A stretch of 48,784 nucleotides of DNA from Gemmatimonadota bacterium (GCA_007125845.1 SLCK01000045.1:1-48784); one strand, 5' to 3'. Positions 1 through 8,523 are shown, counted from the first letter of the stretch. Numbers and translations: made by a program. Notes: generated by a model from the sequence alone, not told the origin.

Positions 1-543
1 CTTCATGTAGTCGCGGTTCAGATCCAGGCCCCAGAGATTGCCGCGTTGTGGCGAAGGCTCGTTGGAAAAGCCGTCCGGATTGATCTGCGGAACCACCAGA
101 ATCGTGAGGCCGTCCAGAGCACGGTTGATTGGAGAGCCGGGCGTGGCAAGCTCACGGGTCAGGATCAGGAGCGATTCCCGAAGGGTACGCTCGGGTCCGT
201 GGACGCCGGCGGCGAGCACCAGAATGGGTTTGTTCAGCGACCACGCCTCCCAGGGCTGGGTGATGGCCGGTCGCGAAAAGATCGCATATGGCAGCTCGCG
301 CCCCTCATGGCTCTGGCCGTACGTGCCGAGCCGCATCTCCGTGCTCGATGCCTGCACGGCCTGCAGGAAGACCATCATGCTGTCGTAGGCCGTGTACTCT
401 GTGAAGCGCGAGTTCTCCGCCTGGGTCTGGTGGGCCTGTTGGCCGGCGGCTTCGCCGAATCCGGTCAAGGCGAGCACCAGCGCGAGCGTCCAGGCGCCGC
501 TGGAGCGAGCTCCCGGGCGTGCCCTGGTCAGGAGGTTGAACAT
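1..543 (-). CDS. Secreted M14-family zinc carboxypeptidase, N-terminal part only
   Basis: The gene is cut by the window edge; 181 residues are visible and no stop is reached. The ATG at 543 is preceded by a GGGGA Shine-Dalgarno-like run. Residues 1-36 form a signal peptide (basic start, then a hydrophobic WTLALVLALTGFG core). The M14 fold follows. AAGVHGPERT gives the HxxE zinc pair (His115, Glu118), and LDLNRDY near residues 174-179 is the conserved Asn-Arg substrate-carboxylate site of this family. The third zinc ligand and the catalytic Glu would lie outside the window. The product probably trims peptides outside the cytoplasm. It points away from the MFS gene across a 308-base spacer. Family assignment is firm; substrate is unknown. 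Confidence 0.9.
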   Translation of the reverse strand, partial: MFNLLTRARPGARSSGAWTLALVLALTGFGEAAGQQAHQTQAENSRFTEYTAYDSMMVFLQAVQASSTEMRLGTYGQSHEGRELPYAIFSRPAITQPWEAWSLNKPILVLAAGVHGPERTLRESLLILTRELATPGSPINRALDGLTILVVPQINPDGFSNEPSPQRGNLWGLDLNRDYMK

Positions 544-851
544 TCGTACGTCCCCGGTTCAGTGGGCGTGCGCCCGCCCCTTCTTCAACAACCTTCTCGA
601 TTTCGTTCCCTGATCAAAGCTGAGCGAGCCGAGGGCGAGGAACAAGTGCGCTGGTGGGAAAGGACAAACGGAACCCGCAACAGCCGATTCCCCGGGAACC
701 TACCAACCCACCTCGGGTTCGACACACCGCTGTGCCGGGGCGCTCGTTCTGGGATTTCCAACTCGTACGGTCGCCGATCCTCGTCACGAGTCGGGCTCGG
801 GGCTTCCCCTTCCTGTGGAGCCGGTCCGGAGAAAGGAGACGCGTTCCAGCG
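544..851. other. 308-base spacer between divergent M14 and MFS genes
   Basis: I see no convincing gene here. The spacer should hold promoters for both flanking genes. It contains one copy of an 18-base repeat (578-595) found again before metG. AAGGAG at 834-839 is the ribosome binding site of the MFS gene. I could not identify a clear -35/-10 pair. Confidence 0.6.
578..595. repeat. 18-base intergenic repeat, copy 1
   Basis: CCCTTCTTCAACAACCTT occurs here and, identically, at 4099-4116 upstream of metG. A diverged relative lies at 45286-45303 upstream of waaA. All three are in spacers within about 50 bases of a gene start, as expected of a protein-binding site or promoter element. The function is unknown. 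Confidence 0.6.
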
Positions 852-2120
852 GTGACGATCCCCCGTCCCCACCCTCTCTTCGTCGTCTTCACGCTCTGGT
901 TGCTGGTCTTCTCGGCCAGCAGCCAGACCATGATCATCGCTCCGATCCTCCCCCTCGTCGGGGACTCACTTGGCATTCGCGAGGCCCTCCTCGGCACCCT
1001 GGTGTCCGCCTATTCCTTGATGGTGGGCCTGTTCGCCGTGATTTCCGGGCCCTTCTCGGATCGATTGGGACGGCGGTCGATTCTTCTCGGCGGTACCGGA
1101 ATCATGACCCTGGCGCTCGCCCTTCACGGGCTGGTCGGGGGCTACGCTTCCTTCATGGCGGTCCGGATCATGGCCGGGATCGGGGGAGGAATCCTGAGCG
1201 GAGCGGCGGTCTCGTACGTAGGGGATTACTTCCCCTACGCCCGGAGGGGGTGGGCTACCGGATGGATCATGAGCGGCTCTGCCGCGGGTCAGATCGTCGG
1301 GATCCCTCTGGGGGTGGTCCTCGCGGGGGCGTTGGGATTCCGAATGCCCTTCTACCTCTTCGCCGTCACGATGGCAGCGACGTTCGTGCTCGTACTCCTG
1401 AGGCTTCCCCAGCCCGATGTGAAGAGGAAGGCCCAGCCTGTGACGCTGGGGCGGGCGGCACGCGACTACTGGGACATGCTCAGGCAGCCGGAGATCACCG
1501 CGGCGGCCGCCGCGTTCTTCCTCATGTTTCTCGGTGTGTCGTTCTACGTGATCTACCTCCCGACCTGGCTGGAGAGGGAGGTCGGCGTGACCGCGAACCA
1601 GATCGCCCTCCTATTTCTGGTGGGAGGTGTGGCGAATGTGATCGTGGGACCGCAGGCCGGCCGGATCTCCGATCAGGTGGGGAGAAAGGGGATCATCCTT
1701 CTATCGTGCGTCGGCCTTTCGATCGCGATGGTTCTGACCACCCTGGTGATCGATCGGGCAATTGTCGCCTATCCATACTTCTTCGTGGTGATGGCGCTCG
1801 TCGCCATGCGAATCGGGCCCTTCTCGGCCCTCCTTACGGCGCTCGTCCCGGATGATCGTCGGGGCTCGCTCATGTGCCTCGCCGTCGCGCTCGGGCAGGT
1901 CGGATTCGCTGCCGGTGGCACGCTCGCGGGTGTTCTCTACGCCTCCGCGGGGTACTGGGCCACCACCGTGCTCGGCGCCGTTTCCGTGCTCGGGATGGGC
2001 CTCACCGTCTGGTACCGGGTGCCGGAGCCGGTCCGCGAGGCTCCCGCCACCAGCACGGCCGACCCGACACCAGAAGGTGGGTTCGGGGTATCGGAAGGCA
2101 TGTCGACTCCACCTGAATGA
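852..2120 (+). CDS. Major facilitator superfamily transporter
   Basis: A 422-residue integral membrane protein with about twelve hydrophobic segments. The diagnostic MFS loop between TM2 and TM3 is present as GPFSDRLGRRSILLGG. The overall pattern resembles the drug- and sugar-efflux permeases (AraJ/Bcr-like) of MFS_1. The reading frame stays open upstream to 654, but that extension is Arg/Pro-rich and lacks hydrophobic segments. I chose GTG at 852 because AAGGAG (834-839) lies 12 bases before it and the first TM begins a few residues in. The tail after about residue 390 is polar and disordered. Substrate cannot be told from sequence. It stands alone, about 130 bases before accA. Confidence 0.88.
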   Translation: MTIPRPHPLFVVFTLWLLVFSASSQTMIIAPILPLVGDSLGIREALLGTLVSAYSLMVGLFAVISGPFSDRLGRRSILLGGTGIMTLALALHGLVGGYASFMAVRIMAGIGGGILSGAAVSYVGDYFPYARRGWATGWIMSGSAAGQIVGIPLGVVLAGALGFRMPFYLFAVTMAATFVLVLLRLPQPDVKRKAQPVTLGRAARDYWDMLRQPEITAAAAAFFLMFLGVSFYVIYLPTWLEREVGVTANQIALLFLVGGVANVIVGPQAGRISDQVGRKGIILLSCVGLSIAMVLTTLVIDRAIVAYPYFFVVMALVAMRIGPFSALLTALVPDDRRGSLMCLAVALGQVGFAAGGTLAGVLYASAGYWATTVLGAVSVLGMGLTVWYRVPEPVREAPATSTADPTPEGGFGVSEGMSTPPE

Positions 2121-2212
2121 GCTCCCTTGGCGCACGTTTCCCGGCCGGGCCGGGGGCCTCACTCGTTCTGGAATGGAGGCCGCGTCCCTTCTCCCAGCCC
2201 CGGCCTCCTCAT

Positions 2213-2218
2213 TAGAAT
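2213..2218 (+). promoter_or_regulatory. Candidate -10 box for accA
   Basis: TAGAAT matches the sigma-70 -10 consensus at five of six positions and lies 33 bases before the accA start. That would give a leader of about 25 bases containing the GGAGG ribosome site. No good -35 box is visible 16-18 bases upstream, so this is only a candidate. Confidence 0.4.
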
Positions 2219-2251
2219 ACGGTCCGTGGACCCACCCGATCGGAGGATCCC

Positions 2252-3220
2252 TTGGCCAGCAAGCCGCACCTTGAGTTCGAGCGCGACATGGTGGAGCTGC
2301 AGGAGCAGATCGAACGGCTCCTCGCGCTCGCCGAGAAGCGGGGCATAGACGTGTCCGGTGAGCTCGGGGAGCTGCGGACCAAGCTCGCTCGCCTCCGAGC
2401 CGACACCTTCCAGAATCTCTCCCCGCTCGAGCAGGTGCAGGTGGCTCGGCACCCTATGCGCCCCTATACGCATGATTACCTGGTCCGGGCCTTCACGGAC
2501 TGGATCGAGTTGCATGGAGACCGCTCCTACAGGGATGATGCAGCGATCGTCGGGGGATGGGCTCGATTGGACGCGAATCCAGTCATGGTCGTCGGCCATC
2601 AGAAGGGCAGGGACATGAAGGAGAACCTGCACCGCAACTTCGGCATGCCCCATCCGGAGGGATACCGAAAGGCCCTGCGGTTGATGCGAATGGCCGAGAA
2701 GTTCGGGAGGCCGGTGATCACCCTGATCGACACTCCCGGCGCTTACCCCGGGATCGGTGCCGAGAAGCGTGGACAGGCCGAGGCCATCGCAATGAATCTT
2801 AGAGAGATGGCCCGTCTGCGCGTGCCCATCGTCTCGGTCGTGATCGGGGAGGGGGGGTCGGGGGGAGCGCTCGCCCTCGGGGTGGCCGACCGAATCCTGA
2901 TGATGGAGCATTCGGTGTACTCCGTCATATCGCCCGAGGGATGCGCGGCGATCCTCTGGCGTTCCGCCGAGAACCGGGGTGAGGCGGCGAAGGCGCTGAA
3001 GCTCACGTCGACGGATCTGCTCGGACTCGGAGTCGCCGACGAGGTCGTCCCCGAGCCGGCGGGCGGGGCGCACACCGATTGGGATGCTGCAGCCGAGGCA
3101 CTGGGCTCGGTGTTGGCGCGCCACGTTGCGGAGCTCCGGGGGATGGACGCCCAGGAGCGGCGGGAGGCGCGTTGGCGGAAGTTCGAGGCGATCGGGGCTT
3201 GGCGAGAGTCGGAAAGCTGA
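2252..3220 (+). CDS. accA: Acetyl-CoA carboxylase carboxyltransferase subunit alpha
   Basis: This is the alpha subunit of the carboxyltransferase half of acetyl-CoA carboxylase. With AccD it moves the carboxyl group from biotin-BCCP to acetyl-CoA to make malonyl-CoA, the first committed step of fatty-acid synthesis. The 322 residues match the usual length. Hallmarks include FERDMVELQEQIERL at the N-terminus, GHQKGRDMKENLHRNFGMP, IDTPGAYPGIGAEKRGQ and the oxyanion-type GEGGSGGALALG, then SVISPEGCAAILW. Translation starts at a TTG with GGAGG (2242-2246) five bases upstream. The ricT gene follows after 22 bases, so accA, ricT and metG may be co-transcribed. Confidence 0.97.
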   Translation: MASKPHLEFERDMVELQEQIERLLALAEKRGIDVSGELGELRTKLARLRADTFQNLSPLEQVQVARHPMRPYTHDYLVRAFTDWIELHGDRSYRDDAAIVGGWARLDANPVMVVGHQKGRDMKENLHRNFGMPHPEGYRKALRLMRMAEKFGRPVITLIDTPGAYPGIGAEKRGQAEAIAMNLREMARLRVPIVSVVIGEGGSGGALALGVADRILMMEHSVYSVISPEGCAAILWRSAENRGEAAKALKLTSTDLLGLGVADEVVPEPAGGAHTDWDAAAEALGSVLARHVAELRGMDAQERREARWRKFEAIGAWRESES

Positions 3221-3242
3221 ACACCGGGACGGGGGTTTCATC

Positions 3243-4085
3243 ATGAGCGCCTTCGCGGAGGTCGGGTTCAAGGGAAGTCGCAAGGATTACTTCACGATCG
3301 AGGATCTCGGTGTGCCGGTCGGACGTCACGTGATCGTAGAGGCTGACCGGGGAGAGGACCTGGGTGAGGTCCTGGCGCTCGGAACGATTGCCGAGCGGAA
3401 GTGCTCGGCTTCGGGAGGGTGTGGCACGCCCGTACCGGAAAGGCAGGTCCTCCGGCCGGCGCGCGATGCCGAGGTGGGCCGTCTCCGGAGCCTCCGTGAG
3501 GACGAGAGCCGGGTTCGATCCGTGACCCGGGAGAAGGTTGAGAAGCACAAGCTGAAGATGAAGGTGACGGAGGCCGAGTGGCAGTTCGATCGGAAGAAGC
3601 TCACCATCTACTTCACTGCCGAGCGGCGGGTCGACTTCCGCAGCCTCGTGCGCGATCTTGCGCGCACATTCCGGACCCGGATCGAGCTCCGGCAGATCGG
3701 AGTGCGAGACGAGTCGGCCCTGCTCGGCGGGGTCGGTCGCTGCGGACGAGAGCTGTGCTGCTCCACCTGGCTGCCGGAGCTCAAGCCCGTCTCCCTCCAG
3801 CTCGCGAAGGATCAGAACCTTTCGCTCAATCCCTCTCAGATCTCCGGCTGCTGTGGCCGGCTCATGTGTTGTCTGATGTACGAGCACGACACCTATGTGC
3901 AGGCGCGAAGGCGCTTCCCCCGGGAGGGGAAGAACCTCCAGACCTCGCGAGGCATGGAGCGCGTGGTGTCCGTCGACATCTGGGGAGAGAAGGTGGTTCT
4001 CAAGGGGGACGACGGGGAGCGCAGGGTCCTCGCCCTCGAGGCTCTCAGGGAGGAAGTGCAGGAAGCCGGGGGAGGCCCGCGCTGA
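3243..4085 (+). CDS. ricT: RicT (YaaT) PSP1-domain protein
   Basis: A 280-residue cytoplasmic protein of the PSP1/YaaT family. In Bacillus, RicT is part of the RicAFT complex, which carries Fe-S clusters and affects mRNA processing and phosphorelay; whether that role holds here is unknown. The family's cysteines are present: Cys167 and Cys172-173 in GRCGRELCCSTW, and Cys203-204 and Cys209-210 in SGCCGRLMCC. ATG at 3243 was chosen because the conserved PSP1 core starts directly after it. Next comes metG, an order also seen in Firmicutes, where yaaT lies close to metS. A frame extension back to 3084 overlaps accA and is not coding. Confidence 0.92.
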   Translation: MSAFAEVGFKGSRKDYFTIEDLGVPVGRHVIVEADRGEDLGEVLALGTIAERKCSASGGCGTPVPERQVLRPARDAEVGRLRSLREDESRVRSVTREKVEKHKLKMKVTEAEWQFDRKKLTIYFTAERRVDFRSLVRDLARTFRTRIELRQIGVRDESALLGGVGRCGRELCCSTWLPELKPVSLQLAKDQNLSLNPSQISGCCGRLMCCLMYEHDTYVQARRRFPREGKNLQTSRGMERVVSVDIWGEKVVLKGDDGERRVLALEALREEVQEAGGGPR

Positions 4086-4098
4086 TCGGCTCCACTTT

Positions 4099-4116
4099 CC
4101 CTTCTTCAACAACCTT
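4099..4116. repeat. 18-base intergenic repeat, copy 2
   Basis: Identical to 578-595 and located in the 65-base spacer between ricT and metG, ending 34 bases before the metG start. See copy 1 for the comparison. Confidence 0.6.
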
Positions 4117-4150
4117 GTAGACCACCAGCCCATCCCTCGGAGCCCGCCCC

Positions 4151-5716
4151 GTGAGCGATTTGCCAAGGACGTACCTCACGACGCCCATATACTACGCGAC
4201 CGGCGAGCCGCACATCGGCCACGCCTACACCTCCTTCCTCGCGGATACCCTGGCCCGATACCATCGGCAGACCGGGGCCAGCGTTCTCTTTCTCACCGGG
4301 ACGGACGAGCACGGTCAGAAGATCCAGGAGGAGGCGACCCGGAGGGGTGTCGAGCCCCAGAAGCTCTGCGACGAGATGGCGGCGCGGTTCAGGCAGGCCT
4401 GGGCCGAGCTCGACATCGAGTACGACCGGTTCATCCGAACCACCGAGGAGGAGCACCGCCAGGTCGTGCGCAGCTTTCTGCGCCGGCTTCATCGGAGGGA
4501 TCTGATCTACAGGGACACGTACCAGGGCTGGTATTGTGTCCACGAGGAGCGCTACTGGACCGAGAAGGACCTCACTCCGGAGGGAAACTGTCCAGATTGC
4601 AATCGTCCAGTCCGGGAGATCGAAGAGCAGAACTACTTCTTCCGGATGAGCCGGTACCAGGAGGAACTGATTCGGCACATCGAATCCAATGCGGACTGGA
4701 TCGTGCCGGAAGTGAGGAGGAACGAAGTCCTGGGGTTCCTGCAGAACCCACTTTCCGACCTCTCGATCTCGAGGCCTCGGACACGGCTCCGGTGGGGAAT
4801 CCCCCTGCCCTTTGACGAGGATCACGTCACGTACGTGTGGGTCGACGCTCTGATCAACTACCTGACGGCGTCCGGAGCCATCCGACCCGACCGCCCCGAG
4901 GGCGACGAAGGGTTCGATGACGTGTCCGGTTCGTGGTGGCCCGCGGATCTGCACCTGATCGGGAAAGACATCCTCACCACGCATGCGGTCTACTGGCCCA
5001 CCCTCCTCCTTGGGGCCGGCCTTCCCCTTCCCCGACGCATCCTTGCCCACGGATGGTGGACCGTTGGCCGGGACAAGATGTCGAAGTCGCTGGGAAACGT
5101 GGTCGATCCGCTTGCCTTGAGAGAGCAGTTCGGGACCGATGCCGTCCGCTGGTATCTGATGCGCGAGATGCCCACGGGCGGGGACGCGTCGTACACTCCG
5201 GAGCGATTCCTCATCCGCTACGACGAGTTGGCCAACGTGCTGGGCAACCTGGCCAGTCGGGCGCTGTCGATGATCGGCCGCTACCGGGAGGGCGTCCTGC
5301 CGCAAGCGGCCGGTGTGGGGCTGGAGGACGAGATTCGCGAGACGCTCGCCAGCTTCCACCAATCGATGGAATCGCTCCGGCTTCACGAGGCGCTCGGGGC
5401 GGCGATGGACCTTGCCCGGGTGGCCAATGGGTACGTCGAGGCCACGGAACCCTGGGCGCTTGCGAAGAATCCGGAGCGAGCGGACGAGCTGAACGAGGTC
5501 CTGAGCACGTTACATCGTACTCTCGGCGTGCTCGCGGCCCTCCTCTTCCCGGTGATGCCGGGTAAGATGCGGGAGCTGGCGGCTGCGCTCGGCCTGGAGG
5601 GCGTTCCCTCCCTCGAGGAGTCTGTGAGGTCGACACCGCTTGCGCCTCGGGTCTCCGCGGGCCTGAGGCTTTTTCCGAAGGCCGACAAGGTCGCGGCGGA
5701 CGCCGGCGGGGCATAG
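4151..5716 (+). CDS. metG: Methionyl-tRNA synthetase
   Basis: Charges tRNA-Met with methionine (class I aminoacyl-tRNA synthetase). The 521 residues cover the Rossmann catalytic core, the connective domain and the anticodon-binding helical domain. The C-terminal EMAP-type tRNA-binding domain found in longer MetRS is absent. The HIGH motif appears in EPHIGHAYTS (about residue 20) and KMSKS in RDKMSKSLGN. In the zinc-knot region the first pair reads CVHE instead of CxxC, followed by CPDC, a variation that occurs in other bacterial MetRS. The start is GTG, with CGGAG about 10 bases upstream. Confidence 0.97.
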   Translation: MSDLPRTYLTTPIYYATGEPHIGHAYTSFLADTLARYHRQTGASVLFLTGTDEHGQKIQEEATRRGVEPQKLCDEMAARFRQAWAELDIEYDRFIRTTEEEHRQVVRSFLRRLHRRDLIYRDTYQGWYCVHEERYWTEKDLTPEGNCPDCNRPVREIEEQNYFFRMSRYQEELIRHIESNADWIVPEVRRNEVLGFLQNPLSDLSISRPRTRLRWGIPLPFDEDHVTYVWVDALINYLTASGAIRPDRPEGDEGFDDVSGSWWPADLHLIGKDILTTHAVYWPTLLLGAGLPLPRRILAHGWWTVGRDKMSKSLGNVVDPLALREQFGTDAVRWYLMREMPTGGDASYTPERFLIRYDELANVLGNLASRALSMIGRYREGVLPQAAGVGLEDEIRETLASFHQSMESLRLHEALGAAMDLARVANGYVEATEPWALAKNPERADELNEVLSTLHRTLGVLAALLFPVMPGKMRELAAALGLEGVPSLEESVRSTPLAPRVSAGLRLFPKADKVAADAGGA

Positions 5717-5728
5717 GGAGTCAGCCAA

Positions 5729-5758
5729 TTGACACCCCGGAAATGCGTCTCATAGCTT
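5729..5758 (+). promoter_or_regulatory. Candidate sigma-70 promoter for the M16-like pair
   Basis: A perfect TTGACA (5729-5734) is followed 18 bases later by TAGCTT (5753-5758). The -10 box fits the TANCTT form seen at three other candidate promoters in this window. Transcription would begin near 5765, leaving a leader of about 145 bases before the M16-like start at 5912. Confidence 0.5.
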
Positions 5759-5816
5759 GGAGCGCGATCTCCGGTCCACCTCCGGCCGGAACGTCGCACC
5801 CCGGAAGGGTAGAGAT

Positions 5817-5921
5817 ATGAAAAATGAGGCCCTTTGCACCTACCATTCGCCGGAGGGAAGTGGGTTCCCAGCCCTCCCGCTCGGGGAACTTCTTTTGAGA
5901 GCCCACCGAACATGTCGGTAA
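5817..5921 (+). CDS. Possible small leader ORF overlapping the M16-like gene
   Basis: A 34-codon frame starts at ATG 5817, seven bases after GGAAGGG (5803-5809), a better ribosome site than that of the gene behind it. It ends at TAA 5919-5921, ten bases past the ATG of the M16-like gene at 5912. It could couple translation of the downstream gene or be chance. The predicted peptide starts MKNEALC and resembles nothing I recognise. Confidence 0.25.
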   Translation: MKNEALCTYHSPEGSGFPALPLGELLLRAHRTCR

Positions 5922-7105
5922 CCGCGCTTCTCACCACCCTGCTACTGTCGGCTCCAGGGCCCGCCCAGGAATCGTCCGGGCTCTACCCCGACGAGGTACT
6001 GAGCCCGCCCGGGGGGCCGGAGGTCGTGGTGTTCCGGGACGTTTCTCCGGAGGTGGTCTCCCTCCGCCTTTCCGTGCATCTGGAAGAGGTTCCCGGTGAG
6101 GGGGGGGCAGGGGAGTTGATCCGGATCCAGGCCGAGGATCGGATGAGGACGATCGCGAACCGGATCGGAGCGAAGGCCGAGGTCCACCGGACACCGAGAG
6201 TCCTCGTCTACCAGGTGACGGGAGCCGCGGCCGATCTGGACTTTCTCGGCTGGGTCCTGCGTGAAGGGTTGAAGCCGCCGGCCCACGAGGACTTCGAGGC
6301 CGCAAGGCGGCTGCTGCGGGTGGAGGGCGACCGGGCGGCCGAGACACCTCAGGGCTTGCTATCGCTTCGCCTTCACCGGGCGCTCGCTCCCGGGGTGCCG
6401 CCTCGGTACGGTTCTCAGGACGAGCTCGACCGAATGACTCCTTCACGGCTCGTAGGGATCTGGGAGCGGAGCCACAGGCGAGACGGTGCACGTCTGGTGG
6501 TGGCCGGCCGGATTCCCGCCGAGCTCGTTCTCGCGCTCACGGTGGATCTCCGCCTGCCCTCGGGAGAGCCGAAGGCCGGTCCGCCCGAGCCAGAGGAGGT
6601 TCGTGCTTCGCCTACGAGTCCGGAGGTGATTCGCCACTGGACCGCCGCGGCATATCCGATCTCGGAATGGGACGACGCGGTTGGACTGGTGGTCGGGAGC
6701 TGGCTCGGCGAGGTGGTCAGGACCGAGGAAGGAGACTTTGAGCTCGGTGCCGACATATGGGACGTGGGCGGACGTCGTGCGCTCGTGGTGTCCGGGGCCG
6801 CTTACAGCCGCAGCCGCCAGCCGATGATGAATCGAACGAATGCTCTCCTGGGCGATGCGGCGGCCGCGCTGACGGAAGATACGGTGCGCCGAATCAGGGA
6901 GGACCTTCGGACCGAGCTTCTCGCCTCGACTCAAAGTGCGTGGGGTCTGGCTGAGCTTGCCGGCCAGGCCTGGGATGCAGGGCATGGGCCCGAAGGGTTG
7001 GCCCGCCTCCTCGACGCACTCGAGCACGTCAATTACGGGGAGGTGCGACGACTGTTGGAGGCCACGGCCGCTGCCACCCCGATACGGGAGCAACTCGATC
7101 CATGA
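5912..7105 (+). CDS. Secreted M16-fold protein lacking the zinc motif
   Basis: A 397-residue protein starting with a short signal peptide (MSVTALLTTLLLSAPGPAQ). The layout follows the M16 (pitrilysin/insulinase-like) pattern: an early strand segment, then an alpha/beta domain, a central QDELDRMTPSRLVGIWERSHRRDGA stretch typical of the PF05193 half, and a late helical region. The HxxEH zinc motif expected after the first strands is not there, as the corresponding segment reads GAGELIRIQAEDRM. It is therefore probably a non-catalytic partner subunit. The next gene overlaps by ATGA and encodes a second protein of the same kind. I chose ATG 5912 because the signal peptide begins there; the frame is open further upstream. 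Confidence 0.75.
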   Translation: MSVTALLTTLLLSAPGPAQESSGLYPDEVLSPPGGPEVVVFRDVSPEVVSLRLSVHLEEVPGEGGAGELIRIQAEDRMRTIANRIGAKAEVHRTPRVLVYQVTGAAADLDFLGWVLREGLKPPAHEDFEAARRLLRVEGDRAAETPQGLLSLRLHRALAPGVPPRYGSQDELDRMTPSRLVGIWERSHRRDGARLVVAGRIPAELVLALTVDLRLPSGEPKAGPPEPEEVRASPTSPEVIRHWTAAAYPISEWDDAVGLVVGSWLGEVVRTEEGDFELGADIWDVGGRRALVVSGAAYSRSRQPMMNRTNALLGDAAAALTEDTVRRIREDLRTELLASTQSAWGLAELAGQAWDAGHGPEGLARLLDALEHVNYGEVRRLLEATAAATPIREQLDP

Positions 7106-8523
7106 ATCTCCTCTTCCTTGTTCTCGCTGGTCTTCTCGCCGCGGATGGCGGTGACGTCTCCGGCGTGGTCCTGGGGGAGTATCGCGAGGTCGTGGTCGTT
7201 CCCGATTCTGGTGGGCAGATGGTCGCCGTCGCCGTGAGGTTTCCGGCCGGGTCCGCGGAGGACCCCATTGGCCAGGAGGGTGCAGCTTTCGCCTTGGGGC
7301 GTTTGCTCGAGGTGGAGGCCGGGGCGGCCCTGGCGCCCCTGGGTGCCCGAATCTCGGTGGACGTCAGGCCGGACGAGTTTCTGGTGACGATCACCTCTCG
7401 GGCGGATCGTTGGCGGGAGGCAGCGGAGATATGGATCGCCCACCTGCACGATGGGGCTCTGTCCGCCGCCGCCTTCGAACAGGTTCAATCCCATGCGTTG
7501 GAGCAGCTCCGATTCGAGGAAGGCGCCCCGGTCCGGGGATTCGAGCGGGAGCGGGCGACACTTCTTCGGGGCGCTTCGCATCGGGCTGCTCGTCCCGTCG
7601 GCGGGAGCACCAGCTCAGTGGGATCGTTGACCTTCGGCGAGTTGGAGGGGTTTCGCTCCGACCATCTGGTTCGCTCGGCAGCGACGGTCGCAGTGGTGGG
7701 ACCGGTAGATGAGGGTGAGGTGTCCGCGGTCCTTCCGGGTCCCTTGCGGAAGGTCGCGTTGGACGGCAGATGGATCGACCCGGAGCCGGAAGCGGAGTCT
7801 CGACCCGAGCCTGTGATCCCCGAGAACGGCAATGACGACGGTGTGGAGGGGGATTCGGAGAGGGTGGAGGAAACGTCGGCGCCCCGGACGGCTGCCGAGC
7901 ATCCTCCCGCTCCCAGGATGGCGCTGTTTCGATCTTCAGAAGCCGGTGCGATGGGGCTACCGACCACACCAGCAGGTCCCCCGGCGTGGAGCCAGGGGGA
8001 CCGCACCGTGGTGGATCGTGACCTTACGAGCACCTGGATCGCCGTCGCCTTTCCCTTTCCTCTGGGCACGTCGCCGGTACTCCTCGAGTTTCTCGCCCAT
8101 CTGGCGCTGGAGGAGCTTACCCCTTCGCCTCCGGATCCCGGTCTGTACGAGGCCGAAGTCTCGGTGGAGTGGGTGAGTCGGGCACCGGTACTGCTGGTGT
8201 CTGCAAGCGTGGATCCGCGGATCACCACCCGTTGGGAGGATCGGCTGGTCGGGGTGATGGAGACGCTCGAAGTCGGGGCTCCCACGGGGGCCTTCTTCGA
8301 GCTGACTCGGCGCCGTTTCCGCTCCGGGCTCTTCCTCGAGCTGTCCGTGCCGGAGGCGCGAGCCCGCTGGGTGACCCGCCAGTCCGTTTTGGAGGGAGGG
8401 GCGGTTTCAAGTCTGGAGCGAGAAGTGTGGAGTTTCGATCCGGAGGGCGTTTCCGAAGCAGCTGCGACAGCGGGGCCGCCCAGGGTTCTCCTCTTCGGGC
8501 CCAGGCAGATGATGGATCGGTGA
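7102..8523 (+). CDS. Second secreted M16-fold protein lacking the zinc motif
   Basis: A 473-residue protein with a signal peptide (MNLLFLVLAGLLAADGG). FPAGSAEDPIGQEGAAFAL is a clear M16 N-terminal signature, but the HxxEH helix is replaced by GAAFALGRLLEVE, so the zinc site is lost. LTFGELEGFRSDHLVRSAATVAVVGPV matches the conserved segment in which M16 proteins contact their partner domain. An acidic, Pro/Glu-rich linker runs around residues 230-300, and a second M16-like half follows. It overlaps the upstream gene by 4 bases, so the two products are likely made in equal amounts and may pair. Activity, if any, is unknown. Confidence 0.72.
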   Translation: MNLLFLVLAGLLAADGGDVSGVVLGEYREVVVVPDSGGQMVAVAVRFPAGSAEDPIGQEGAAFALGRLLEVEAGAALAPLGARISVDVRPDEFLVTITSRADRWREAAEIWIAHLHDGALSAAAFEQVQSHALEQLRFEEGAPVRGFERERATLLRGASHRAARPVGGSTSSVGSLTFGELEGFRSDHLVRSAATVAVVGPVDEGEVSAVLPGPLRKVALDGRWIDPEPEAESRPEPVIPENGNDDGVEGDSERVEETSAPRTAAEHPPAPRMALFRSSEAGAMGLPTTPAGPPAWSQGDRTVVDRDLTSTWIAVAFPFPLGTSPVLLEFLAHLALEELTPSPPDPGLYEAEVSVEWVSRAPVLLVSASVDPRITTRWEDRLVGVMETLEVGAPTGAFFELTRRRFRSGLFLELSVPEARARWVTRQSVLEGGAVSSLEREVWSFDPEGVSEAAATAGPPRVLLFGPRQMMDR

